A stretch of DNA of 64,000 nucleotides from Bacteroidota bacterium (GTDB lineage: Bacteria > Bacteroidota > Bacteroidia > Chitinophagales > LD1): contig JADKJG010000010.1 in NCBI GenBank assembly GCA_016722375.1, forward strand, positions 91,904-155,903, given 5' to 3'. The translations under genes and the position numbers were made by a program. Under the pieces are notes generated by a model. That model saw only the letters and a program-made list of their open reading frames with translations, made no database searches and had not been told where the DNA came from. Numbering within the stretch: position 1 is the stretch's first letter; the number at the start of each line of letters is the position of its first letter. Positions 19,621-27,718 of this stretch are shown piece after piece.

Positions 19621-20700
19621 TCAATATTGATTTATCGTTTCAACAATATGGTTCAACTCCGCTTCGGTCAAGGTTGGATTTAGTGGTATGCTCAATACCT
19701 CCGAATGAATTTTATCCGCAATAGGCATTTTCCAATCATTCCATTCTATAAATGCTTTTTGTTTATAAAAAGGAATCGGATAATGGACTTGGGTTTCAAT
19801 ACCATGTGTTTGCAAGAAGTTTATCAACTGATTTCGATCAGGCGTTCGAATAACAAAAAGGTGCCAAACACTTGACTCATCAAATTGTGGCAATACGATT
19901 TTTGGCTGCCTAATGTTCCTCAAATAATATCGAGCTATTTCCCTCCGCCTTTCGTTTTCCGAATCCAGATAATTTAGCTTTACCCGAAGTATAGCGGCCT
20001 GCAATTCATCCAACCGACTGTTATATCCTTTCCGAATGGAATGATTTTTTTTCTCAAAACCATAATTACGCATTTCTCGAATCGTAGTTGCCAACGAGGA
20101 ATCATTAGTTAACACCGCTCCTCCATCACCTACTGCTCCCAGATTTTTAGTAGGATAAAAACTAAACGCTGCAATATCCCCCCAATTACCGGCTTTAACT
20201 CCCTGATATGATGCTCCATGAGCCTGTGCACAATCTTCTATTATTCGCAGGTTATATCTCTTTGCGACGGAAGCTATCTTATCCATTTCGCACACCCGCC
20301 CATAAAGGTGGGTAACCAATATAGCTCTGGTATTCTCTGTAACGCTTGCTTCAATTTTTTCGTAATCAATGTTATATGTATCCATTTTAGGATCTACCAA
20401 CACCGGTTTAAGTCCGTTATAGCAAACTGCCAAAGCTGCTGATATATAGCTGTTGGATGCCAGAATAATTTCGGAGTTCTGTGTGAAATCAAATGCCTTG
20501 ATTGCCAGAAATAATGCATCGGTGCCGTTAGCTACGCTGATACAATTATTCACCCCACAATACTTTGCAAACTCCGTTTCAAAGATTTTGCCTTGCTCTC
20601 CCAATATATATCGCCCTGAGCGCAATACATTAATTAATGCATTTTGCAACTCCGTGAAATGCAATTCATTCATTTTCTGCAAATCAAGGAATGGGATCAT
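19621..20700 (-). CDS. DegT/DnrJ/EryC1/StrS family sugar aminotransferase
   Basis: A 359-residue PLP enzyme of the nucleotide-sugar aminotransferase family. The PLP-binding Lys is K185 in FSFYPTKNLGAVGDGGA; IIEDCAQAHG holds the Asp that contacts the pyridine nitrogen (D156); GTDALFLAIKAF is the phosphate-binding region. These enzymes aminate a keto-sugar nucleotide. The next gene upstream encodes a cupin 3,4-ketoisomerase and overlaps it by 4 bp, a pair like FdtA/FdtB or QdtA/QdtB that makes dTDP-3-amino-3,6-dideoxyhexoses (Fuc3N or Qui3N). RmlA/RmlB, which make the precursor, are not in the window. The exact sugar epimer cannot be read from this sequence. Confidence 0.9.
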   Translation of the reverse strand: MIPFLDLQKMNELHFTELQNALINVLRSGRYILGEQGKIFETEFAKYCGVNNCISVANGTDALFLAIKAFDFTQNSEIILASNSYISAALAVCYNGLKPVLVDPKMDTYNIDYEKIEASVTENTRAILVTHLYGRVCEMDKIASVAKRYNLRIIEDCAQAHGASYQGVKAGNWGDIAAFSFYPTKNLGAVGDGGAVLTNDSSLATTIREMRNYGFEKKNHSIRKGYNSRLDELQAAILRVKLNYLDSENERRREIARYYLRNIRQPKIVLPQFDESSVWHLFVIRTPDRNQLINFLQTHGIETQVHYPIPFYKQKAFIEWNDWKMPIADKIHSEVLSIPLNPTLTEAELNHIVETINQY

Positions 20701-21074
20701 CTGGCTTGGTTATACTCTTCAAAAATGTAATCATCTTGATTGAAATACTCTGATGCGCAGGATAGCAGAATAGTATTCGGGGCAAAGTCATAAAGGTCGT
20801 GCCAATCTTTTGGCTCCAGTATCAGACAGTTCTTAGGCGTATTCAAATGATAATGCTGCCCCTCTTGCCCATTATTTACCCTTACCCGACAACTCCCCGT
20901 CAGGCAGATCAGCGCTTGATGGGTGGTTTTATGTCTATGTCCTCCCCTTTTCGATTCATCTACTCCGTAGATATAAAACAGTCTCTTAATCGGAAATGGG
21001 ATTTCGTGATCCTCTAACACGCTTAGATTACCTCTGGTATCTGAAAATGTTCTTAAGGTCAAAAGATTTGCCAT
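20697..21074 (-). CDS. Cupin dTDP-keto-sugar 3,4-isomerase (FdtA/QdtA, WxcM-like)
   Basis: A 125-residue single-cupin protein with the WxcM/FdtA signature: FSDTRGNLSVLE near the start, RLFYIYGVDESKRGGHRH with the catalytic histidine pair, HQALICLTGSCRV, and PKDWHDLYDF. The family converts dTDP-4-keto-6-deoxyglucose to the 3-keto isomer, the substrate for the aminotransferase encoded just downstream with a 4-bp overlap. It is the first gene of the minus-strand sugar cluster (21074 down to 16157). FdtA versus QdtA activity differs by few residues, so the product stereochemistry is left open. Confidence 0.88.
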   Translation of the reverse strand: MANLLTLRTFSDTRGNLSVLEDHEIPFPIKRLFYIYGVDESKRGGHRHKTTHQALICLTGSCRVRVNNGQEGQHYHLNTPKNCLILEPKDWHDLYDFAPNTILLSCASEYFNQDDYIFEEYNQAR

Positions 21075-21249
21075 GTACTTATGGGTAAAACAAAGAATCA
21101 GGTTAAAAACTAAAACAGCAACGAGGGCGATGACCCTAAAACTGAATTCACCACTTGAAAAGCCTTAGCCTTTCATGAGTTTATCAGGCTCTCTGGCTCT
21201 CTTCTATTACAGACTAAAACCTGAGCAGCCTAAATCCTGCCATTAACTA

Positions 21250-21645
21250 TTAAATAATGAGTACTCGTAGATTGAGATACCGCCTATAAGCATCATCTCC
21301 CGTAGAGGGAGTGAAGTCAAAATGTTTTGGAGTAAGTATTATTAAATCTGAAAGCCACTGCTGATTTTCAGAAAATTCAGGGTGCTGAATATTAAACGTC
21401 TTTAGCGATAGAGACTTTATCTTATACCTTATCTCAAAAAGAAAACAGGCCATGGAATCGCCCTCATCCTCAGAATAAATACTCGACAATTCCTGACACT
21501 CTGCGATGGCACCATCCGCTGAGATCAGCGTAATATCATCCGTTATAAACAGGTTAAGGATGGTGAAAGCATGAACCAAATAGAGAATGTGGAAGACGAA
21601 AAACGTCTTCAACAGGTTCGGATACTTTTTATATTGTCTAGTCAT
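21250..21645 (-). CDS. Hypothetical protein
   Basis: A 131-residue frame between the sugar cluster and the amidase gene. A hydrophobic stretch (FFVFHILYLVHAFTILNLF, about residues 15-33) could be a membrane segment; the rest has no motif I recognise. It lies on the same strand as its neighbours, with spacers of about 175 and 85 bp. Composition is acceptable, but the ending in LNLRVLII and the lack of any family make it uncertain; it might be a chance frame or a decayed gene. Confidence 0.3.
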   Translation of the reverse strand: MTRQYKKYPNLLKTFFVFHILYLVHAFTILNLFITDDITLISADGAIAECQELSSIYSEDEGDSMACFLFEIRYKIKSLSLKTFNIQHPEFSENQQWLSDLIILTPKHFDFTPSTGDDAYRRYLNLRVLII

Positions 21646-21731
21646 TATTCCTAAAACGGAAATCAGTGTATCCTGAATTTCCGATGTGAAACTATCTATT
21701 TTACCTTCTGCAAGCAGAAAGCCAAAAACCT

Positions 21732-23234
21732 CTATTTCCCTTCCGCGACTTTCATCTCATCTGCCGACATCCTTTTGCCATTCCTGAATCCCGCAATAAA
21801 TGCGCCGCTGTAACTACTACTGATAGCCTTGATTAAATACTTCTTGGCCTCGCTGAAGGTACCGGCCGATGCTCCATAATACCTTATAAATCCTGTTCCC
21901 GTTGGTTCGGAGCTGTAATTCGGGAATACCCGAATCAATTTATCCCGATCCTTCGCACCTAATTCTCCTTTAAGCGCGAACAGTTGAATTTTGAATACGG
22001 CAGCCGGTTCTGTTTTGGCTTCTGGCACCTCCTCTTTCTTTACCGTTACCGGTGGTGCCTTTTCAGTCTTGATTACAGGTGGCGGTGGCGGAGTAACAAT
22101 TTCCGTAGCCTTCACTACCGGTTCCTTCTCTACCACCGAGGTGCTCGACGAAGATGGCTTCACCTGAACTACCGCCGTGGAAGTAGAATTCCCTCCTCCA
22201 CTGCGCACCTCAATCGGCTTTTTAATCGTTTGTGCATTTTGTGAGCTTGCGTTGGTGCTACTAGTTTCCGGTTTGGTTATAACTGGTTCACTTTTTATAG
22301 TTTCCGAAGAGACTACTTTTGTTTTTGAGTTCTCGTCTTTTGTCGGAGTGCTCGCTTCCGGCGTGACTTTCTTTTCCACCTTTTCTTCTACCGGCTCCTT
22401 TTTTACTTCCGGCTGCTTTTCTTTAGGTTCTTCGGGTTTTGATGCGACCTCCACCTCTCCCCCATTTCCTTTTTCTAAAAACATTTTATAATCCTTAAAG
22501 GCATTGAATAGCGCATGTGCAATTTGATCCTGCCCCTTTTCCGAAGTCAAATATTTTTCTTCTTCCGGGTTAGAGATAAATCCGATTTCGGCCAGCAAAC
22601 TGGGCATGGCAGTTTTGTATAGCACATAAAAGCCGGCTTGCTTCACCCCCATACTTTTGCGACGTGCTCCGTTTTCCATCTGGTTTTCAATCTTGGAGGC
22701 AAATTCTATACTTTGATCTAAAAAAGCATTCTGCTTCATGCTCATAATGATATGCCCTTCCGGAGTGTTCGGATCAAACTCATAGTTCTTGTCGCGGTCT
22801 TCCTCCAACAAAATAACCGAGTTCTCCCGCTTGGCCACTTCTAAGTTCGCCTCCGTGCGGTGCAGACCCAACACATAAGTACTGGAGCCATAAGCATCGG
22901 GATTATTGTTAGAGTTACAGTGAACTGCAATGAAAAGATCTGCCTTGTTTTTGTTGGCAATCTCAGCCCGTTCGTGTAGTTCGAGGAACACATCGGTCTT
23001 TCGGGTATAAACCACCTTTACATTGGGATAATTGCTTTGGATATAATCACCGATTTTTAAGGCTACGGCTAGCGCCACATCCTTTTCTTTGGTGCCTTTA
23101 GGACCAATTGCGCCGGGGTCTTTTCCACCGTGGCCCGCATCAATCACAATAGTTTTTATCGTAAAACTACCCCCGGCAATTCCTTCCACCGAGATCAAAA
23201 AGCATGTTAAGACTAAAATGAAACGAAAGCTCAC
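21732..23234 (-). CDS. N-acetylmuramoyl-L-alanine amidase (Amidase_3) with SPOR domain
   Basis: A 500-residue secreted cell-wall hydrolase. After a signal peptide (about 1-22) the zinc amidase domain (about 27-250) shows IDAGHGGKDPGAIG (first Zn His), VYTRKTDVFLELHERAEIAN, FIAVHCNSNN (second Zn His) and LLAEIGFISNPEEEKYL (catalytic Glu). A long Pro/Glu/Lys/Ser/Thr-rich linker (about 255-410) leads to a C-terminal SPOR domain (about 415-490) that binds denuded glycan at the septum. The enzyme cleaves the amide between MurNAc and the stem peptide during daughter-cell separation. It is divergent from the LptD-like gene with a very short gap, an arrangement often seen in Bacteroidota. Confidence 0.93.
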   Translation of the reverse strand: MSFRFILVLTCFLISVEGIAGGSFTIKTIVIDAGHGGKDPGAIGPKGTKEKDVALAVALKIGDYIQSNYPNVKVVYTRKTDVFLELHERAEIANKNKADLFIAVHCNSNNNPDAYGSSTYVLGLHRTEANLEVAKRENSVILLEEDRDKNYEFDPNTPEGHIIMSMKQNAFLDQSIEFASKIENQMENGARRKSMGVKQAGFYVLYKTAMPSLLAEIGFISNPEEEKYLTSEKGQDQIAHALFNAFKDYKMFLEKGNGGEVEVASKPEEPKEKQPEVKKEPVEEKVEKKVTPEASTPTKDENSKTKVVSSETIKSEPVITKPETSSTNASSQNAQTIKKPIEVRSGGGNSTSTAVVQVKPSSSSTSVVEKEPVVKATEIVTPPPPPVIKTEKAPPVTVKKEEVPEAKTEPAAVFKIQLFALKGELGAKDRDKLIRVFPNYSSEPTGTGFIRYYGASAGTFSEAKKYLIKAISSSYSGAFIAGFRNGKRMSADEMKVAEGK

Positions 23235-23348
23235 ACTATAGATTTTTTAATTTTGACACTTATTCCATCCTTATTCCTATTCATAGAATCGTATAACGGT
23301 TTGACTTCTTACATTCATTTCTTCAAAAACCAAATATATCCCATTGCG

Positions 23349-26042
23349 ATGGTCCAAAGACCACTTGTCGCAATGTATTTAGCCACAGCCCTGTTATTAT
23401 TGTCCAATTTTCTGTTTGCCGAAAAAAATACGAGTGCCTTGTCTCATTTCACTGCGCCGATATTTCCTGAAGACAGTCTCCCCGCCACAAGAACACTTGC
23501 CTCTGCCGATTCCTTGATCTCCATAGATTCCACCATCGTTCTGACACCCGACACTTTATCGAAAAATGATACCATAGAATTTGCCAGTCAAGATCAAATT
23601 TCCGAAATCATCACCTATCATGCCGAAGACTCCATCGTTTACGACATGGAGACCAAAAAGATGTTTCTGTACAACCAAGCCGATTTGGTTTACGGAAAAA
23701 TAAAACTGAAAGCCAACCTCGTCAATTTCGACTGGACAACCAGCACCCTCAGTTCGGAAGGCACCCCCGACAGCACAGGGCGGATGGTCGGCACACCGGT
23801 TTTTTCTGAAAACGATAAGGAATATGAAGCCAAGCGAATGGCGTATAATTTCAAGACCAAGCGCGGGAAAGTGTATGAGGTCATCACCAAAGAAGGCGAT
23901 GCCTATATCCACAGCAGCGAGGTGAAGAAGAATGAATTTGATGAATGGTATGGGCTCAAGTCTAAATATACCACCTGCGATCTGGAGCATCCCCACTTTT
24001 ATTTTCAAGCCAAGAAAGTCAAGATTGTTCCTAACAAAGTAATCGTCACCGGTCCTACCAACCTATGGATTGCCGATGTGCCCACTCCCATCTATCTGCC
24101 CTTCGGCATCTTTCCCGTCAAACAAACGCGGCGCTCCGGCATCGTCATTCCCGAATATGGACAGGATGGTTTGCTCGGTTTCTTTCTGCGCAACGGCGGC
24201 TATTATTGGGCGATGAACGATTATCTCTCTCTAAAGTTCACCGGTATGATTGCCACCAACGGAACCTTTGGGCTGGGGCTGGCTTCTCAATATGCACTGC
24301 GCTATAAATTTACCGGCGCGGTCAATTTCAGCTATACCCGCACCCGCCCTCCTGATCCTGACCTGCCGCATCAAAAAGGATCCAACGCCTACAGCTTTTC
24401 CTGGTCGCACAATCAGGATCAGCGCTCCATGCCCAATTCCACCTTTGGGGCCAGCGTGAACATGCAGTCGGCTGATTATTATAATGCCAACCGTATTACA
24501 GACGTTTCGAGGCTCAACACTTCTTTCAACTCCACCATCAACTACTCGCGCACTTTTGCCGGCACGCCCTTCAGTCTTTCCATGAACATCCGCCATGAAC
24601 AAAACCTTTTGAACCGCACCATCGGTTTCACGCTGCCTACCTTCCGCCTCTCCATGTCGCGCGTCAATCCTTTCAAACCCAAGATTCAAACCGACAAACG
24701 AAAGTGGTTCGAGAGCATTGGCATCAGCTATTCTTTCGAAGCACAAAACCGGCTCGACACTTATGATTCCATCATTTTCAAAAGCGATACTTGGAACAAA
24801 TTCCGTTTCGGCATCAACCAGAACATCAGCATTGATGCACCCATCACGCTCTTCAAATACATCAACGTCAACCCTTCTTTCAGCTATCAGGAACGCACCT
24901 ATTTCAAAGGCGTTGAAAAAATATGGAACCCCGACACCCTCTATATCTCCAAAGCAGATGGAAAGATAGACACCCTCTATGGCCGCGTAGAAAGCGATAC
25001 TTCCTGGCGGTTCAATTCTTCCCGAAATTTCAATGCCTCCATTTCTGTCGCCACCAAAGTGGTAGGCATTTACAATTTCAAAAACAGCAAGCTGAAAGGC
25101 ATGCGCCATATTTTCACGCCCTCCGTTTCGTTCAACTATCGCCCCGATTTCTCTACCCGCGCTTGGGGATATTATCGCACCGTGCAAAGCAACGCCGAAG
25201 GAACACCCCTCCGATATTCAACCCTCGACCCCGGCGCGCTCTACGGCATTCCCCAAGCGGGCAGCGAAGGCTCCGTCAACTGGAGCTTGCTCAACAGTCT
25301 AGAACTGAAGGTATTTTCAAAAAAGGATAGCGTGAACCACGAAAAGAAAGTAGGACTGTTTGACCAAATTACCCTCTCCGGCTCCTATAACTTCGTGGCC
25401 GATTCGCTGCGCCTGCGGCCCTTTGTGCTGAGTGTCGTTTCCTCCCGCATCTTCAACCTCATCAACCTAAACTTCAATGCCGTTTTCGACCCCTACACCA
25501 CCGACTCCCTCAACCGCCCCATCAATACTTTTCAATGGGCGGCCAAACGGCAACTACTTCGTTTTGCTACCGCCAATGTCAGCTTGAGCACCTCGCTCCA
25601 TTCCAAACTCCGAGGCGACGTGGCCGCGCCCGGCGTGGTTCCCAGAATGATGACCGATTATGTCAGCTATTCGCCCGACCAGATTTATGATTTCAACATT
25701 CCTTGGAACATCAGCCTCTCCTATCGCTTCAACCTCAGCCGCGGAAACTACCTCAACCCCGACACCCTCATCACCGTCCAGGCCATCAGCCTCACCGGCG
25801 ATTTCAACCTCACGCCCCACTGGAAATTCACCCTCTCCACCGGCTTCGACATCTCGCGCAAACAAATCACCCTCACCAACATCTCCGTCATCCGCGACCT
25901 CCACTGCTGGGAACTCACCTTCAACTGGACTCCGCCCCTGCCCACCTTTCCGCAACAACAATTCTCCATCATCCTCCACCCCAAATCGCCCACCCTCAAA
26001 GACATGAAACTGCAAAAGCGAAACTCGCTGCAATATTTCTAA
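23349..26042 (+). CDS. LptD-like LPS-assembly outer-membrane protein
   Basis: I place the start at ATG 23349, which gives MVQRPLVAMYLATALLLLS, a signal peptide; an upstream in-frame ATG at 23253 would add 32 poorly conserved residues. The protein of about 897 residues has an N-terminal OstA-type domain (ITYHAEDSIVYDMETKKMF, LVNFDWTTSTLSSEG) followed by a large beta-barrel with many aromatic-ended strands (YYWAMNDYLSLKFTG, YALRYKFTGAVNFSYTR) up to a barrel-like end. This is the Bacteroidota form of LptD, the translocon that places LPS in the outer leaflet. The OstA-like protein at 13.5 kb is a likely periplasmic partner. The last 500 bp are much richer in C (ACC, CTC, CCC codons) than other genes here, but the frame is intact. 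Confidence 0.85.
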   Translation: MVQRPLVAMYLATALLLLSNFLFAEKNTSALSHFTAPIFPEDSLPATRTLASADSLISIDSTIVLTPDTLSKNDTIEFASQDQISEIITYHAEDSIVYDMETKKMFLYNQADLVYGKIKLKANLVNFDWTTSTLSSEGTPDSTGRMVGTPVFSENDKEYEAKRMAYNFKTKRGKVYEVITKEGDAYIHSSEVKKNEFDEWYGLKSKYTTCDLEHPHFYFQAKKVKIVPNKVIVTGPTNLWIADVPTPIYLPFGIFPVKQTRRSGIVIPEYGQDGLLGFFLRNGGYYWAMNDYLSLKFTGMIATNGTFGLGLASQYALRYKFTGAVNFSYTRTRPPDPDLPHQKGSNAYSFSWSHNQDQRSMPNSTFGASVNMQSADYYNANRITDVSRLNTSFNSTINYSRTFAGTPFSLSMNIRHEQNLLNRTIGFTLPTFRLSMSRVNPFKPKIQTDKRKWFESIGISYSFEAQNRLDTYDSIIFKSDTWNKFRFGINQNISIDAPITLFKYINVNPSFSYQERTYFKGVEKIWNPDTLYISKADGKIDTLYGRVESDTSWRFNSSRNFNASISVATKVVGIYNFKNSKLKGMRHIFTPSVSFNYRPDFSTRAWGYYRTVQSNAEGTPLRYSTLDPGALYGIPQAGSEGSVNWSLLNSLELKVFSKKDSVNHEKKVGLFDQITLSGSYNFVADSLRLRPFVLSVVSSRIFNLINLNFNAVFDPYTTDSLNRPINTFQWAAKRQLLRFATANVSLSTSLHSKLRGDVAAPGVVPRMMTDYVSYSPDQIYDFNIPWNISLSYRFNLSRGNYLNPDTLITVQAISLTGDFNLTPHWKFTLSTGFDISRKQITLTNISVIRDLHCWELTFNWTPPLPTFPQQQFSIILHPKSPTLKDMKLQKRNSLQYF

Positions 26043-26095
26043 ACGCAACATTTTGTGACTGCAATATTTTAGACGCAAAATATTGCGTCTCTACA
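26043..26095. repeat. Palindromic dispersed repeat (GACGCAAAATATTGCGTC type)
   Basis: Directly after the LptD-like stop: AGACGCAAAATATTGCGTCT followed by CTAC, preceded by degenerate versions (ACGCAACATTTTGTG, GCAATATTTTAGAC). The same palindrome family occurs at 62563-62628. Confidence 0.8.
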
Positions 26096-26100
26096 TAAAT

Positions 26101-26193
26101 ATTTGGGCGGCTTACGGGCTTTCGGCTATATCTTTTTCTTAACTCTAAAATATTTTTGGAAAGAAAAAGGATGCCGCCTCTATCCTGAGGACA
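26101..26193. repeat. Left part of dispersed composite repeat (GGCGGC stem), truncated by IS110
   Basis: GGGCGGC ... CGGGCTTTCGGCTATATC ... GAAAAAGGATGCCGCC forms an inverted structure, followed by TATCCTGAGGACA. The same sequence continues uninterrupted in the copy at 51388-51997 (opposite strand), which shows where the IS110 element broke this one. Confidence 0.85.
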
Positions 26194-26197
26194 CACC

Positions 26198-27508
26198 CTA
26201 TCCCATCGGCACTAATTGCATTTGCATTTTCTTTGCCAGCCGCTCCAGATACTTTTTTCTTTGATCATGAAGGGATACTTCATATTTTTCTATACCCTGC
26301 TCTACAAAGGCTTCTCCCTGAGTCATCACTCGGTAATAATAACAGGCAATTTTTCGGGCAATGGCTTTAATCGCCACTCCGCTTCCCCTTCGGGCACGGA
26401 TTCTTCTTCCAAAAGAACCCAGCGCCAGATGCTTGCTCGTCAGAATACCCTGCGCTAGGTTTCGGAAGAGCAAACTCGCTTTATTCGTTCGTTTGACCGT
26501 CAGTCGCCGATTCATATTACCCGACTTACTTCGCATCGGCGCTAACTTCAGCCAACTGACAAAATGCTTTTCGCTTTTCCACGCATTCATATCCACGCCT
26601 ACTTCACTCACAATCTGTAGAAAACTGTAATCCGTAATGCCTGCAATACCCGTCGGGTCTTTCCCTTCCGTCATCTTTAATAAAGGCTGATGCAGTTCTT
26701 TAATCTGTGGACGATTATAACGCATGGGCTTGCGCTTGCCCCCGCTCTTTATTTCTTCCTTTCCCTGAGTGATTTGCTCCAACAGTTCGCCCACTTCCCG
26801 ATCACATTCGTTAATCAGGTTCTGGTAATAATGCCAGGTTTGATGGGCCTGTTTGAGCGCAAAGAGATGCTCCTGCCGGTAATCTCCCTGCAAGGCTTTC
26901 AGCACCAAATCTTTTTTCTTCTTCAAGATAGATTCATGACAATAGCTTACCAATACCTCCGGATCTCTTTCTCCTTCCAAAATCGCTGCTATCATCTTGC
27001 TGCCGCTGGCCCCCATGATATCACTGATGACTTCTGTTAAACGCACATTCATTTGCGTTAACGCTTTTTGCATCAAGTGCGTCTGCGTGGCTTGTGCACG
27101 GATATGATCCTGACGAAGACGCATATAGCTGCGCAGCCTGCGAATGTTTTCATCCGGAATAAAACTTTTCTTCAACAACCCGTAAGCATGCAACTGCCGC
27201 AGCCACTGGCAATCTTTTACATCGCTTTTCCGTCCCGGCACATTCTTCGCATCCCGGCCATTGACCAGATATACTTCGATGCCCGCCTCCTCCAACACCG
27301 CATACAGAATCACCCAGTACACTCCGGTGGACTCCATCGCCACGGTCTTGATGCCCTGTGTTTTCAGATAATCCCGAAGCGCATAGCACCCTTCCGTATA
27401 GGTAGGAAAGACCTTGACTTCTTCCTCACCCGCATCTACAAAAAAACTCTTGCTGCCGATATCTATCCCCGCAGCTTCGGGATGAACAATCTCTAATGCT
27501 TTACCCAT
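26198..27508 (-). CDS. IS110 family transposase (DEDD + serine recombinase)
   Basis: A 436-residue transposase. The N-terminal RuvC-like DEDD domain has D16 (AAGIDIGSK), E59 (AMESTGVYW) and D96/D99 (GRKSDVKDCQWL). A central coiled-coil (about 195-275) is followed by the C-terminal transposase_20 domain: GIAGITDYSFLQIVSEVG, FVSWLKLAP and SKSGNMNRR, with Ser329 the likely nucleophile. IS110 enzymes form RNA-guided complexes with a bridge RNA transcribed from a noncoding end; the ~210-bp upstream region here is long enough. The frame is intact, unlike the IS5-like element nearby, so the element may be active. Confidence 0.93.
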   Translation of the reverse strand: MGKALEIVHPEAAGIDIGSKSFFVDAGEEEVKVFPTYTEGCYALRDYLKTQGIKTVAMESTGVYWVILYAVLEEAGIEVYLVNGRDAKNVPGRKSDVKDCQWLRQLHAYGLLKKSFIPDENIRRLRSYMRLRQDHIRAQATQTHLMQKALTQMNVRLTEVISDIMGASGSKMIAAILEGERDPEVLVSYCHESILKKKKDLVLKALQGDYRQEHLFALKQAHQTWHYYQNLINECDREVGELLEQITQGKEEIKSGGKRKPMRYNRPQIKELHQPLLKMTEGKDPTGIAGITDYSFLQIVSEVGVDMNAWKSEKHFVSWLKLAPMRSKSGNMNRRLTVKRTNKASLLFRNLAQGILTSKHLALGSFGRRIRARRGSGVAIKAIARKIACYYYRVMTQGEAFVEQGIEKYEVSLHDQRKKYLERLAKKMQMQLVPMG

Positions 27509-27718
27509 AAATTTGATTTTAAATGATGATTAAAAAACGCCCGATGGCCGACTGTTTTTTTGTAGGAAAAATATCATCCTGAACGGGAATACGACTCAGC
27601 GCATCACCAAGTAACACTACATCTAACAGCCGGAACAAGATTCCCTGACAGGTATAAAACACTACTTGAAAGCGCTGTTACTTCCAGCGGGCCGCGCAAA
27701 TTTACAACGTTATGCCAT
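27509..27718 (-). ncRNA. Candidate bridge RNA region of the IS110 element
   Basis: About 210 nt of non-coding DNA between the element's left end and the transposase start. On the minus strand it holds several possible stems: GGAATCTTGTTCC, AGTAACAGCGC facing GTTACT and GCGCTG downstream, and a GC-rich GCCATCGGGC followed by a T-run. In the IS110 group (IS621) this is where the bridge RNA is encoded, with two loops that pair with target and donor DNA. I could not fold it or match loops to flanks, so this rests on position and size. Confidence 0.4.

Larger units (their letters stand above)
26194..27718 (-). mobile_element. IS110-family insertion sequence
   Basis: Limits are set by comparison with uninterrupted copies of the host repeat at 38141-38241 and 51822-51921: shared sequence ends at GAGGACA (26193) and resumes at TGTCCTTT (27719). 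The 1.5-kb size fits IS110 elements. No terminal inverted repeats are seen, as usual for this family. About 45 bp present in the uninterrupted copies (a small hairpin loop) are missing here, so the event was not a plain insertion, or was followed by deletion. The noncoding part is nearly all upstream of the transposase. Confidence 0.75.

Noticed and set aside
24231..25187. 318-residue minus-strand frame opposite the LptD-like gene
   Set aside because: Shadow of a real gene: the plus strand carries consistent OstA/LptD features, and the antisense product has low complexity and no motif.
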